Part shown: positions 37,021 to 45,592 of the stretch, in pieces
Layout of the letters: each line of letters begins with the position of its first letter
Numbering within the stretch: position 1 is the stretch's first letter
Assembly (NCBI GenBank): GCA_029624675.1
Contig: JARSSP010000031.1
Coordinates: 1-64,000 of the forward strand
Origin: Candidatus Contendibacter sp.
GTDB lineage: Bacteria > Pseudomonadota > Gammaproteobacteria > Competibacterales > Competibacteraceae
Length of the DNA stretch: 64,000 nucleotides
Reading direction: 5' to 3'
Notes under the pieces: model-generated
What the model was told of the DNA's origin: nothing
Database searches by the model: none
What the model saw: only the letters and a program-made list of their open reading frames with translations
Made by a program: the position numbers and the translations under genes

Positions 37021-37051
37021 AAGCCTGAGTCTGAGGCTCAGACTCAGGCTT
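37021..37051. terminator. 14-bp hairpin between higB and higA
   Basis: A perfect inverted repeat (AAGCCTGAGTCTGA at 37021-37034, loop GGC, complement to 37051). On the minus strand it runs into six Ts, so it is a terminator for leftward transcription. On the plus strand it lacks a T-run but may attenuate or stabilise higBA mRNA. Confidence 0.6.
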
Positions 37052-37066
37052 CATAAGGAGATCGGA

Positions 37067-37483
37067 GTGTTTATCATGGGTACGACATTGAAGACTATCA
37101 TCGAACACTGGCAATACATCGCGCCTATCGTCAAGCGCCCGGAAAATGAAAAGGACTATGAAACACTGGTCAACCATTTGGATACGCTGCTGGATCTGGT
37201 GGGTGATGATGACCGCCATCCGTTGGCGGGGCTGGTGGATATCCTTAGCGATCAGATCAGCGCCTACGAAGCCGAGCACTACCCGCCGCCCGTGGCGATG
37301 GGGATTGCCGCGCTGCGCTTTCTGATGGACGAACACGGCCTGACGCAATCGGATTTTAAGCAGGAGATCGGCAGCCAAGGCGTCGTGTCGGAAATTCTCA
37401 ACGGTCACCGCAAGCTGAACTTGACGCACATCAAAAAGCTGGCGGAGCGTTTCCATCTCAGCCCAGAAACGTTTATCGATTGA
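37067..37483 (+). CDS. higA: HigA-type antitoxin
   Basis: 138 residues. The GTG start is favoured because AAGGAG lies six bases upstream; the ATG three codons later is too far. The N-terminal region (TLVNHLDTLLDLVGDDDRHPLAGLVDIL) is the HigA-specific toxin-binding part, and GLTQSDFKQEIGSQGVVSEILNGHRKLN is a helix-turn-helix. It binds HigB and should repress the promoter at 36665-36693. Confidence 0.9.
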   Translation: MFIMGTTLKTIIEHWQYIAPIVKRPENEKDYETLVNHLDTLLDLVGDDDRHPLAGLVDILSDQISAYEAEHYPPPVAMGIAALRFLMDEHGLTQSDFKQEIGSQGVVSEILNGHRKLNLTHIKKLAERFHLSPETFID

Positions 37484-37486
37484 TCG

Positions 37487-37672
37487 GTGGTCGGCATCGA
37501 CAAGAAGATTTCACCGCACAAATTACGCTACACCTACGCCACTAATCTCCTGAACGCCGGGGCGGAACGGTTGGACATCAAGGCGTTGCTCGGCCACGAA
37601 AGCAGTGGCACCACGCAGATTTACACCAATGTCGGGCAGGAGTGGATGGAAAAGATAGCGGGGAGGTTGTGA
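37487..37672 (+). pseudogene. Tyrosine recombinase C-terminal fragment (XerC/D-like)
   Basis: Reads KISPHKLRYTYATNLLNAGA followed by LDIKALLGHESSGTTQIYTN, holding the HxLR, LLGH and catalytic Y of Xer-type recombinases. Everything N-terminal is missing, and the fragment starts four bases after higA. Its closing VGQEWMEKIAGRL suggests a complete native C terminus. Alternatively a tiny free-standing gene, but a remnant is likelier. Confidence 0.7.
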
Positions 37673-37674
37673 GT

Positions 37675-38019
37675 ATGAAAATTCGATTTACTAGTTCTTT
37701 GATTTTGGCCGTACTTTCTATTAAGCTTTCTGCTTGTTCGTCTCCTGAATCTAGCCCATATGGGCTTGGGAGTGAGATTTTTGGTTCGCCGCAGAGGGAG
37801 CTTAGTAAGCTTAGGAAGGAAAAGGAAGAAGAAATCAAACTGTTTACTAGTGCTAGCAGCGCTTCGAGTGCTGGGGAATTCCTGTTACCCAATATCCCGG
37901 AATACGAGATGCCATCTTTTCCATGGCCTCCCCCTCTATCCTCTACTATACAATTAATACCTCGCAATTTTTTGGAAAAAAAAGCCAAACTCGACTACGT
38001 GATGTTGACAAAAAAATAA
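37675..38019 (+). CDS. Lipoprotein, N-terminal part (frame change downstream)
   Basis: Opens MKIRFTSSLILAVLSIKLSAC, a signal peptide with lipobox LSAC, then a charged helix and a proline-rich FPWPPPLSST. Coding quality continues in the -1 frame (37923-38504) after an A8 run at 37976-37983, where this frame ends quickly (KLDYVMLTKK). Together they would make one lipoprotein of about 275 residues. The junction contains the classic slippery A-AAA-AAA, so either an indel or programmed -1 frameshifting is possible. AT-rich, unlike the core genes. Confidence 0.6.
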   Translation: MKIRFTSSLILAVLSIKLSACSSPESSPYGLGSEIFGSPQRELSKLRKEKEEEIKLFTSASSASSAGEFLLPNIPEYEMPSFPWPPPLSSTIQLIPRNFLEKKAKLDYVMLTKK

Positions 38020-38504
38020 CTGAAGCTCTTAAGAAAAATGGCTATTATGAAAGCGGTTATTATTCCATTCCAAAAGGGTTTGCAGTAGTAACTAGAATAG
38101 AGCAAATCGAGCAGGATGGCTCTTTGAAAAAAGGGCCAGAACGCTGGAATTTTGAAGGACAATCAGTTAACTTCTCTCTTGTTGATTATCTTCGTGCGCT
38201 CTTTTTCGCTAAGCCGGGTTATTACCGAATTATTGTGTTTGTCGTTACACCTTATGCATTAACACTATCACCTTCAGAAACTGCGCCAGAAGAGGCAAAA
38301 AAATGGTTTAGTGGAGGTTATAATCTTTTACCAGAATCAATTGGAAAAAAGAATTTTTCAAAATCTTATGCTTGTACCGCTCTTGTATATGAATTTGAGA
38401 ACCAGACTGAATCAGAAAAACCAAAATTCCATCAGCCGAGTCGGCTTCCTGGTTATACACATCTAGTGAAAGCAGATATATGGCAGTCACTTGAAAAACG
38501 ATGA
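37923..38504 (+). CDS. Lipoprotein, C-terminal part (-1 frame of previous)
   Basis: From about QTRLRDVDKKITEALKKNGYYESGYYSIPKGFAVVTRIEQI onward this frame has clear coding character. It has alternating strands and WNFEGQSVNFSLVDYLRALFFAKPGYYRIIVFVVT. The listed start ATG lies in the overlap and is probably not used; residues 1-20 are likely out-of-frame reading of the previous segment. Function unknown. It overlaps the following membrane-protein gene by four bases (ATGA), so the two are coupled. Confidence 0.6.
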   Translation: MASPSILYYTINTSQFFGKKSQTRLRDVDKKITEALKKNGYYESGYYSIPKGFAVVTRIEQIEQDGSLKKGPERWNFEGQSVNFSLVDYLRALFFAKPGYYRIIVFVVTPYALTLSPSETAPEEAKKWFSGGYNLLPESIGKKNFSKSYACTALVYEFENQTESEKPKFHQPSRLPGYTHLVKADIWQSLEKR

Positions 38505-38935
38505 CTACAACTATCTCAGTTAAAACTTGCAAAAAAAGATTAGCATCCCTCTGGATTTTATCTGGTTCAGCTCTATTCATATTGTTAGTTCTTCAGTCTA
38601 TCCTTGGAAAGTTTGGCACTCGCGTTGAAGAAGCTTGGGCTTGGTTCTTACCGACTATTATGCCAACGCTTTCACTTATTATTGGTGTTTTGGTTCTCGA
38701 CGTTTCCTCAACTAGGCAATCAGATAAGAAGATCGACCGATTTTTTTTCAGGCTAGCTTTTGGCCTCTCGGTCATCTATCTTGTGCTAGTGATGCTAGTA
38801 CCTCTTATACAACCATTCACCGGTTCATCATCATTCGAACTTATGAAACAATCAAATTTTTGGTTGGGCCCGTTACAAGGAGTTGTAGCAGCGATTCTTG
38901 GGGCATTCTTCGTTAAGGGTGCGAGAGAAGGGTAG
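38501..38935 (+). CDS. Four-helix membrane protein
   Basis: 144 residues with four hydrophobic segments (about 17-36, 49-67, 83-103, 122-140) and a short basic loop (RQSDKKIDRFFFR). No known family. Translational overlap with the lipoprotein suggests the pair works together at the envelope. AT-rich composition and a position among recombinase, Toprim and toxin remnants point to horizontal origin. Confidence 0.6.
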   Translation: MTTTISVKTCKKRLASLWILSGSALFILLVLQSILGKFGTRVEEAWAWFLPTIMPTLSLIIGVLVLDVSSTRQSDKKIDRFFFRLAFGLSVIYLVLVMLVPLIQPFTGSSSFELMKQSNFWLGPLQGVVAAILGAFFVKGAREG

Positions 38936-39009
38936 GAGGGAAAGAGTAGTTATAAAGCTCCCAAAAACCTCCTCAACTATTCTGCTATCCACTATTCCTG
39001 CTGTTCCTC

Positions 39010-39330
39010 TCCCACCCTCCAGCGTCACCGCCGTCTCGCCCAGCCTCAGCCAGAACTGCACCACAATTTCGCCCCGCGCCGCGATGAGATCGAGCCGCGA
39101 CCCCAGTTCTCGCCCTGCCAGGTCGTTGTCGGTCGCTAGGATCACAGCGGCGGGCCTTGGCATTTTTTCGAGTGCGACGGCGATCCGTGCGGGGGGCAGG
39201 TCGATGTCCGGCAGCGGGCCGGCGCTGGTGGTCAGCGCCCAACTGATCCCGTCGGGTTTGTAGCCGAACAGGGTCGCGCCGCCCAGCTATAGCACCGAGA
39301 CGAAGGCGATGTAGGCACCGAGGGCCAAAC
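39010..39330 (-). pseudogene. Toprim/DUF3991 primase-like remnant
   Basis: On the minus strand: LALGAYIAFVSVL, a TAG stop (about 39285), then LGGATLFGYKPDGISWALTT and PRPAAVILATDNDLAGRELG, which is the Toprim core of DUF3991-type proteins of conjugative or mobilisable elements. The nonsense codon replaces what is probably a Gln. Both ends are missing. Confidence 0.65.
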
Positions 39331-39392
39331 AGTGACTCCGACAATCAGCCAGAATGTTATTATTTTTGTAATAACAGCGAGGGTGTTTTCCC

Positions 39393-39621
39393 ATAGTCGA
39401 ACTCAAGGTCCGCAAATTCGGTAACTCGCTCGGCGTCGTGCTACCCAAGTGAGGTCATCAACCGCTTGCACACCCAAGATGGCCAGACTCTGTTTCTGGT
39501 CGAAGCGCCGGACGGCGGCTACCGGCTGACGCCCTACGATCCCGCCTTCGAGCAGAAAATGGCGAAGGCCGAAGCGATCATCGCCCGCTATCGCAACACG
39601 CTGCACGTGCTCGCCCAGTGA
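39393..39621 (+). pseudogene. AbrB/MazE-type antitoxin broken by a one-base shift
   Basis: VELKVRKFGNSLGVVLPK is followed by a TGA; one base on, the frame resumes as EVINRLHTQDGQTLFLVEAP and continues through PYDPAFEQKMAKAEAIIARY to LHVLAQ, the tail that usually partners Doc toxins. A single extra T at 39450 accounts for the break. The start also appears lost (ATA where ATG would be expected). The stop overlaps the GTG of the toxin gene. Confidence 0.8.
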
Positions 39622-40007
39622 CCGAGCCGCTCTGGATCGAGGAACGTGACGCGCTCGCGCTGCACGACCGTTTGCTCGCGTTGCACGGCAGCGCGGCGGG
39701 CCTGCGCGACGGCGGCTTGCTTCAATCCGCCCTTGCCAGGCCGCAGCAGACTCATGTCTATGCGGATGCACCCGACCTGCTCGATTTGGCGGCAGCCTAT
39801 ACGGCGGGCCTCGTGCGCAATCACCCTTCCATCGACAGCAACAAGCGCATCGGCTTCGTGGTCGGCATCCTGTTTCTCGAACTCAACGGTTACCGCTTCA
39901 CCGCCAGCGAGGCGGATGCCGCGCAAGCCGTCTTGGCGCTGGCGGCTGGCACGCTTGATGAGGCGGGCTACGCGGCTTTTCTTGGCGCGAACAGCCAACA
40001 CGCATGA
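39618..40007 (+). CDS. doc: Doc-type toxin (Fic fold)
   Basis: 129 residues from GTG. The catalytic Fic/Doc loop is HPSIDSNKRIG (69-79), a normal variant of HPFxDxNKR. Doc phosphorylates EF-Tu and blocks translation. The family start WIEERDALALHDRLLALHG and the helical core are intact. Its antitoxin gene is frameshifted, which leaves the toxin without a full-length partner unless expression is lost or frameshifting occurs. Confidence 0.88.
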   Translation: MTEPLWIEERDALALHDRLLALHGSAAGLRDGGLLQSALARPQQTHVYADAPDLLDLAAAYTAGLVRNHPSIDSNKRIGFVVGILFLELNGYRFTASEADAAQAVLALAAGTLDEAGYAAFLGANSQHA

Positions 40008-40047
40008 TGACTGTCATGCTAGATGACTCCGTTCGTGTAAGGTTTGA

Positions 40048-40188
40048 GAGACTGTCGAAAAACTCATGATTGATTTTTAAGAAAAAATCTTCGTGAGACC
40101 GGCATCTAGCCGGCCTCGTCGACCAAAAACCGGCCGAAAGCCAAATCCATGGCATTAAAAATCAAATAGTTAGTTTTCGTACAGCCTC
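40048..40188. mobile_element. MITE-like element (141 bp)
   Basis: The left end GAGACTGTCGAAAAACTCA and the reverse complement of the right end GAGGCTGTACGAAAACTAA are imperfect terminal inverted repeats, each followed inward by TTGATTTTTAA. There is no coding capacity. A related end, GAGGCTGTCGAAAAACTC, recurs at 47785. Confidence 0.6.
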
Positions 40189-40291
40189 TAACACCAAACC
40201 GCCTCTTCTAAATTCTCCTTCATTCTCCTTCTCCGACTTCCAAGCGTATCAACCGAACAATATAGCTATACCATGCCGTCTCGTCATGCGG

Positions 40292-41674
40292 CTATGGAAT
40301 AGCCTGCAAGGCAGCATTGGCGTCCAGCAGGCCCGCGCCGGTGGCGTTCCCTTCCCAACAGATTTGCTCTGTCATGCCGCTGGGCTGGTAAACATCGCGG
40401 CAACCAGCCGACAGTGGGATGGCGCTGCTTTCCAGGATGCTTTCAGCGTCGGCTGCGGTCAGCGCGGGATATTTCTGGGCCATCAGCGCCACCGTACCGG
40501 CCACATGCGGGCTGGCCATCGAGGTGCCGCCCAAGTAGTAGTAGGTCGGCGTGTTGCTGTTATTGAGCTGGTACGGCCCCACCACCCACGAGCCCGGCGC
40601 CGCAATATCCAAATCTTGGCCCACCAACTCGCGGCTGGAGAAGCTGGTGATGTAAAAATCGGCCGGATTGGTTGGATCGGCCACGTTCTTGGCGTACCAC
40701 CAGGCGCTTTGCGTCCACTCTCTAATCCAGCCCGAAGCCGCCACCGAGATGACCGGCTGGTAGGCGCCTGGGTAGCCCATACCCGCCGCTCCTTCATTGC
40801 CCGCCGAGGCGACGACGATCACGCCCTTGTCGATGGCGTAGTCGATGGCCGCTTTCTCCACCGTGTCCAGCTCCGGACCGCCCAGGCTCATGTTGATGAC
40901 CACCGGATAGTCCGTCAGCGGGCCGGCCTTCAAGTCGGCTATGTACATAATGCCGCGAGCTATAACCGAGGACCAACCGGAGCCGTTCTGGTTCAGTACC
41001 TTGACGGGGATCACGGTGGCCATGGGCGCGACGCCGTTGACCGGGACGCCGTGAAGGTTATAACCCAGGATGGTGCTGGTGACGTGGGTGCCGTGGGAGT
41101 TGACGTCGTGCTCCCACTTGTTGGGCTGCGAGGAAACCCAACCCATCTCACCGCCGCCGCCGCCGAATGACTTCGCATATTCGATCGCGATACGCTCCTG
41201 CGGAAAGTACTGGCGCCAAGTACTGAGCAGGCCGGTGTCCAGCACGGCCACGTACACACCCGTGCCGTCATAAACCACCTGGCGGTTGTCGAAGCCGTAA
41301 TCGGTGACGTTGATGGCGTCCAAATTCCAGGTGCTCAGGCCATTGATGAAGTTGTCCACAAATACGGTGTCCACCGGTGCGCCGGTGCGCATGGCATCGG
41401 GGTTGGCCGCAGCCACGAAGGGCAAGGCCCGGATGGCCGGTAGCCGGTTAGCCTTGGCCTGCAGAGTCACCGCGTTAACCTGGTACACCACGTCGCGAAC
41501 CTTGCCGTAGACGCCTAGCTCCGCCAAGATCGAGTCGGTGATGGTCGTGTTCAACACGACGTTGACGCCGATAACGCCATTGGCGGAGGGATCGGCGCCC
41601 GCCGGTTTGACTGCTACTAGCAGTGTCGCCACCAAGGCGATGACGCTCAGTACGGCAATGGTTTTGTGTTTCAT
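40292..41674 (-). CDS. Secreted subtilisin-like serine protease (S8)
   Basis: 460 residues with a signal peptide (about 1-27, ending AGA). A propeptide-like region (to about 115) is followed by the catalytic triad D146 (VAVLDTG), H194 (HGTHV) and S385 (GTSMASPH), with oxyanion N293 (SAGNEG). It would be exported and self-processed. AAGGAG lies eight bases before the ATG. Single gene with no obvious operon partner; repeats lie on both sides. Confidence 0.93.
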   Translation of the reverse strand: MKHKTIAVLSVIALVATLLVAVKPAGADPSANGVIGVNVVLNTTITDSILAELGVYGKVRDVVYQVNAVTLQAKANRLPAIRALPFVAAANPDAMRTGAPVDTVFVDNFINGLSTWNLDAINVTDYGFDNRQVVYDGTGVYVAVLDTGLLSTWRQYFPQERIAIEYAKSFGGGGGEMGWVSSQPNKWEHDVNSHGTHVTSTILGYNLHGVPVNGVAPMATVIPVKVLNQNGSGWSSVIARGIMYIADLKAGPLTDYPVVINMSLGGPELDTVEKAAIDYAIDKGVIVVASAGNEGAAGMGYPGAYQPVISVAASGWIREWTQSAWWYAKNVADPTNPADFYITSFSSRELVGQDLDIAAPGSWVVGPYQLNNSNTPTYYYLGGTSMASPHVAGTVALMAQKYPALTAADAESILESSAIPLSAGCRDVYQPSGMTEQICWEGNATGAGLLDANAALQAIP

Positions 41675-42374
41675 GGTTGCCGCTCCTTAAATCGTATGCC
41701 CTAATTTTTTTAACATTTCGTCGAACTTTCTGTTTCCTACGCCCCCCGCGCCGGGCGTCGGTCTGACCGTTCTTGGGCTATTTCCAGCAAAGACCTTACC
41801 GACATCTCGTTCCCACGCTCCAGCGTGGGAATGCCGTTCGGACCACTCCAGCGGCCCGCAACGCCGGAGCATCCGACGGTTGGGCCCCCACGCTTCAGCG
41901 TGGGGGCCAGGTCAGGTAATTTCATTTCTGGAAATCGCAGCCCCGACCTTCACGACGGTCGCTCTCGGCAGTCCGGCTTTCCTGGAACGAATCCACCCAG
42001 GATCCGCGACTTTCCGCCCCTACCTTACGATAGGTTTGGTCTTGAATATTTCAGTTTTTATGTAACATAAAAATAACGATAAGTAAAGTATATAAAACAA
42101 TCAACAATAAGTCACATTTCTGGACTTATATATCAAATATCGTTATCAACCTCCTCTACTCCTCAACTGCTTTAACTTGTTCTCGGTTCACTCGAACAAT
42201 TCGGCGCGCGTGCCGGCGCGAATGAAGACGATCAAACCACTGACGAGTGCTTCGGCAAGCCGGTAGATCAACAGGAAAATGAATCCGATGGATCGAATCG
42301 GTTATGCTGACGCCCGAAGTGCGGAAGCACGATCCGTTCGCGGAAGATGTGTACCCTACCGAAGGAAAATGCCT
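41675..42374. repeat. Intergenic region with two palindromic repeats
   Basis: A 700-base gap. It contains TTCCCACGCT/AGCGTGGGAA (41810-41831) and GGCCCCCACGCT/AGCGTGGGGGCC (41883-41908), hairpins of a repeat family dispersed in many proteobacteria. An AT-rich stretch (42060-42170) with ATAAAAATAACGATAAG follows. A short minus-strand tail near 42210-42270 vaguely recalls a RelE-type toxin end but is too short to call. No gene is seen. Confidence 0.6.
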
Positions 42375-42707
42375 ATGCTGACCCGATCCCCGACCAAATC
42401 GAGAACTTTTGCGAAAGGCTTGGGTAAAGGTTGGGTTTTGCTACTGAGCCTGCTGGTCGCGCCGGCGCTGGCGGCGAACAAATGCGTCGAAGCCAACGGA
42501 CGGGTTTTCTACCAAGACGCGCCGTGTCCGGCGAACGCGCGCGGCGGCGACATGAGCTTGAACGTCAACCGGCCATTCACCGGCCAAGCCAAGCCTCCCT
42601 TTGCGGAAGGCGCAGCCACCGCCACGACCGGCGGTACGGTTTTTCCCCTTCAAAATCCCAATGCGCGGGACCGCGCCGCGCGACCCAATCCGGACGCCGC
42701 GCCCTAG
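42375..42707 (+). CDS. DUF4124-type exported protein
   Basis: 110 residues with an N-terminal signal segment (GKGWVLLLSLLVAPALA) followed by NKCVEANGRVFYQDAPCP, the DUF4124 signature (two cysteines around a YQDxPC turn). The tail is low-complexity. The ATG at 42375 has AGGA eight bases upstream and is preferred over the one two codons earlier. Probably periplasmic; function unknown. Convergent with the caspase gene. Confidence 0.65.
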   Translation: MLTRSPTKSRTFAKGLGKGWVLLLSLLVAPALAANKCVEANGRVFYQDAPCPANARGGDMSLNVNRPFTGQAKPPFAEGAATATTGGTVFPLQNPNARDRAARPNPDAAP

Positions 42708-42759
42708 CTGGCGTCGGGGTGGACGTCCATCGTGGAAGACCGAGTCGACGGGGCACCAG

Positions 42760-44094
42760 TTAAGGTTCCCGCGCCAGCCGAAAGCCTAGATCGTCGCTGA
42801 GCGGGTCGGCGCCCGCCCGCCAGTTGCCGCCGCGAATCGCCACGGCTTCCGGCGGGCGCGAGGCGCAGCGCCGTTCCTGACCTTCGTATGCCGCGCGATA
42901 TTCGGAGCAGGTCCATTCCCGGTTCTGGCCGCTAGGATCGTGGACGCCGAGTCCAGCGCGGGCGGCGTATTCCCATTCCGCCTCGGTCGGCAGCCGGTAG
43001 CCATGGCCGCTCTGGCGGGCCAGCCAGGCGGCGTAATCCATCGCCTCGCGCCAGGTCACCCGCACTGGACTATTAGGTCCCGCGCCCGGTTCCGGCTCCG
43101 GCGCGGCCCGACCCGAGGCTTCGGCGAAGCGACGGTAGGCTTCCAGGCTGATTTCGCGGCGGCTGATCGAAAAACCGGCGTCCCGCGCCGTCACCAGATC
43201 TGGTTCCAGTGGCGCGGTCGGCTCCCCGCCAGCGGCCGGAGGCGGTTCCCCGGCGGGCGGCGGCGCGGGTAGCGCGGCGGGCGACGACGACGGGGCCGGG
43301 GCGTTGGCCGGAGTCGGCGGCAGAAAGTAAAACTCGCCGCGCAACGAGGACGCCACCCAGGGAATCTGACTGCCGCTGGTTTCCCGCTCCACCCCCACCA
43401 GTACCTGTTTGAACACCTGCTCCAAACTCAGACCCGGAATGCTCATGGCCGCCAACAGATTTTGGGTGTAGGGACTGTTGCGGCCGGTTCCGTCCTTCGA
43501 GATCGCGCCCGGCGCGGTGGCGTAGGCGATGAAGGTGCCGGCCGGGCCGTCCATCCGCGCCAGTCCCCGGTTGCCGAGGCTGCGGGCGAAGGGATTGTTG
43601 CGGCAGGCATCAAGAATCACGATGTTGAGACCGTTACCGGCCGATTCCATCGCCCGCAGCACAGCGTCGGCGTCCACGCCCTCGTCCGGGATTTCGAATT
43701 CCTGGCGAATATCCACGCCGACGGGAATTAGGTAGTTTTGGCCCTTGAGCTGGACCCCGTGGCCGGCGTAGTAGAACAAGCCGATGCCGCGTTTTTGGCG
43801 CAGTTGCTGCTCGAATTCGCGCAGGGCCTGGCGCAGGGTCTGGCGGTCGGCGTCGAACCGTTCGATGACCTGAAAACCCAGTTCGCGCAGTTTCGCCGCC
43901 ATGTCGCGGGCGTCGTTGACAGGATTGCGCAACGGCGCGTCGCCGTAGGCACCGTTGCCGATCACCAGGGCGGTTCGAGGTTCGGTGGGAGCCGCGCTGG
44001 CGCCTAGCCAGGGAATCAACCCAAGCAGGACGATGCTCAGCCAAAGTCTGGAACGCCCGCTCAAAAAACGAATGACACGCGCAAGGAAATTCAT
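42760..44094 (-). CDS. Exported caspase-like protease fused to FGE-sulfatase domain
   Basis: 444 residues from [14 protein letters not shown] signal or anchor segment (about 15-34) precedes a caspase/metacaspase p20 domain: [23 protein letters not shown], catalytic H112 (YYAGHGVQ) and C164 (LDACRNNPF). A proline/alanine-rich linker (about 265-310) leads to a formylglycine-generating-enzyme-like domain ([44 protein letters not shown]). Caspase-FGE fusions are common in bacteria with complex lifestyles; substrates are unknown. It is divergent from the four-gene operon at 44352-47748. Confidence 0.9.
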   Translation of the reverse strand: MNFLARVIRFLSGRSRLWLSIVLLGLIPWLGASAAPTEPRTALVIGNGAYGDAPLRNPVNDARDMAAKLRELGFQVIERFDADRQTLRQALREFEQQLRQKRGIGLFYYAGHGVQLKGQNYLIPVGVDIRQEFEIPDEGVDADAVLRAMESAGNGLNIVILDACRNNPFARSLGNRGLARMDGPAGTFIAYATAPGAISKDGTGRNSPYTQNLLAAMSIPGLSLEQVFKQVLVGVERETSGSQIPWVASSLRGEFYFLPPTPANAPAPSSSPAALPAPPPAGEPPPAAGGEPTAPLEPDLVTARDAGFSISRREISLEAYRRFAEASGRAAPEPEPGAGPNSPVRVTWREAMDYAAWLARQSGHGYRLPTEAEWEYAARAGLGVHDPSGQNREWTCSEYRAAYEGQERRCASRPPEAVAIRGGNWRAGADPLSDDLGFRLAREP

Positions 44095-44351
44095 GGTTGC
44101 CAAGGTTCGAGAAAACGGGATGAGATGGGGGAATGGAACAATGGATTTGCCCGCCACCGGCTGAATGGTGGCTTAACCGGCCGCCACTGCTATCATTGTA
44201 TCGGCAAACCGCTGGAACGGATTTGATCCAGCCGCCTTGACCTTGCGGGCAGACGGCACGGTTGAGGCCGATAATCCCCGCTGGCGCGTCGACTTCTCCG
44301 ATCCTTCCAGAACCGCAAGGGTACCCATCACACTTCACGCAGGAGTTTTCC

Positions 44352-45008
44352 ATGGCCATTCATCACTCCGGTAAACCGCTTCTCATCGCCGCTCTGATCG
44401 GTGCGGCGCTATCCGGTTGCGCGGGCATGAACGATCAACAAACGACCGTCGCTCAAGGCGCGGGAGTCGGCGCGCTGCTCGGGGCCGTGGCGGGCCAGGC
44501 CATCGGCGGCAATACCCGCAGCACCCTGATCGGCGCGGCGGCCGGCGGGTTGATCGGCGCCGCCGTCGGCAGTTCCGTCGCCGAACGCAAGGCTCAGTAC
44601 GCCCGCGAGGAAGATTTCCTGATCGCCGAGATCCAGCGCAACGAGGAATTCATCCGCGAGGCCGACGCCGAGAATCGCCAGCTCTATGCGGAAATCGCCC
44701 GGCTGGACCGCGAATCGCGGCGGCTGGCCCGGGAATACCGGGCCGGGAAAGCATCCCGCGACGCCCTGGTCCAGCAAAGGAACAGTCTGCAAAAACAACT
44801 GGCCAGGGCCAAGCAGGTCAATTCGCTGGCTGAAAAGCAACTGGCCGACGCCAACGCGGTCTATAACGAAAGCCGGCAGAAACGCGGTCCACAGGATCAA
44901 TACACGCGGAAACTCGAGGCCAACGTGACTCAACTGAAGGAAACCCGCCAGCAATCCAGCCAGAACGTGGCCAGCTTGCAGAAGGTATACGACAGCATGT
45001 CGATCTAG
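44352..45008 (+). CDS. Glycine-zipper lipoprotein with coiled coil
   Basis: 218 residues, AGGAG upstream. Signal peptide with lipobox LSGC, then a glycine-zipper block (GAGVGALLGAVAGQAIGG, GAAAGGLIGAAVGSSVAE) that may insert into membrane, then a long charged coiled coil (about 80-210). First gene of a plus-strand operon, 258 bases from the divergent caspase gene, so the two units share a control region. Confidence 0.8.
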   Translation: MAIHHSGKPLLIAALIGAALSGCAGMNDQQTTVAQGAGVGALLGAVAGQAIGGNTRSTLIGAAAGGLIGAAVGSSVAERKAQYAREEDFLIAEIQRNEEFIREADAENRQLYAEIARLDRESRRLAREYRAGKASRDALVQQRNSLQKQLARAKQVNSLAEKQLADANAVYNESRQKRGPQDQYTRKLEANVTQLKETRQQSSQNVASLQKVYDSMSI

Positions 45009-45073
45009 CCCTTCCAGCGGTGGCGTCCTTCCTCCGCCGGGGCGTGGATATTCGAAAACGAGAGGTTTGCAAG

Positions 45074-45574
45074 ATGGGGAACTTTCGACTGGGCGTCGTG
45101 CTGAGCGGCGCGCTTATCCTGGGTGGCTGCGCTACCGACCCGACCAACGACCCCCGGTCCGGCGGCTTCTTCGGCGGGGTGCGCGGCCTGGCGGCCGGCG
45201 ACTACGACGCACGCCAGCAGATCCTGCAAGGCCAACGGGACGACAGCCTGAACCAGCTTCGCGCCCTGCGCGAGGAAGGCGACGCGTTGGAAGCCGAACG
45301 GCAAATGAAGGCCAGCGAAGTCGCCGCGCAGCGCCGTCAACTCTCCGCGCTCAAGGCCCGCAACCGGGAATTGGCCGGGCGCATCAACCAACTGCAACAC
45401 TCCAAGGCCGCCACCGAGCAGCGCACCGCCGAACTGCGTCGGCGGCAACAGCAACTCACCCAGGACATCGAGACGTTCGAAACCCAGCTTGACCGGGGCC
45501 AGCTCAGCGCGGCTCAGGCCGACTCCAGGCGGCTCAGCCTGGAGCGGCAGTACGACGCCATCAAGAACCTGTAA
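45074..45574 (+). CDS. Coiled-coil lipoprotein
   Basis: 166 residues: signal peptide with lipobox LGGC, GGFFGGVRGLAAGDYDARQQ, then continuous heptads (LRALREEGDALEAERQMKAS to TAELRRRQQQLTQDIETFET). Similar in build to the previous lipoprotein, which suggests the two coiled coils interact. Second gene of the operon, 65 bases after the first. Confidence 0.75.
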   Translation: MGNFRLGVVLSGALILGGCATDPTNDPRSGGFFGGVRGLAAGDYDARQQILQGQRDDSLNQLRALREEGDALEAERQMKASEVAAQRRQLSALKARNRELAGRINQLQHSKAATEQRTAELRRRQQQLTQDIETFETQLDRGQLSAAQADSRRLSLERQYDAIKNL

Positions 45575-45592
45575 GGCGGCGCGGAGCGCGGC

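Noticed and set aside
42205..42275. Minus-strand tail IYRLAEALVSGLIVFIRAGT resembling the end of a RelE/ParE-type toxin
   Set aside because: Only about 27 residues, no start or upstream domain, no antitoxin; similarity cannot be judged at this length.
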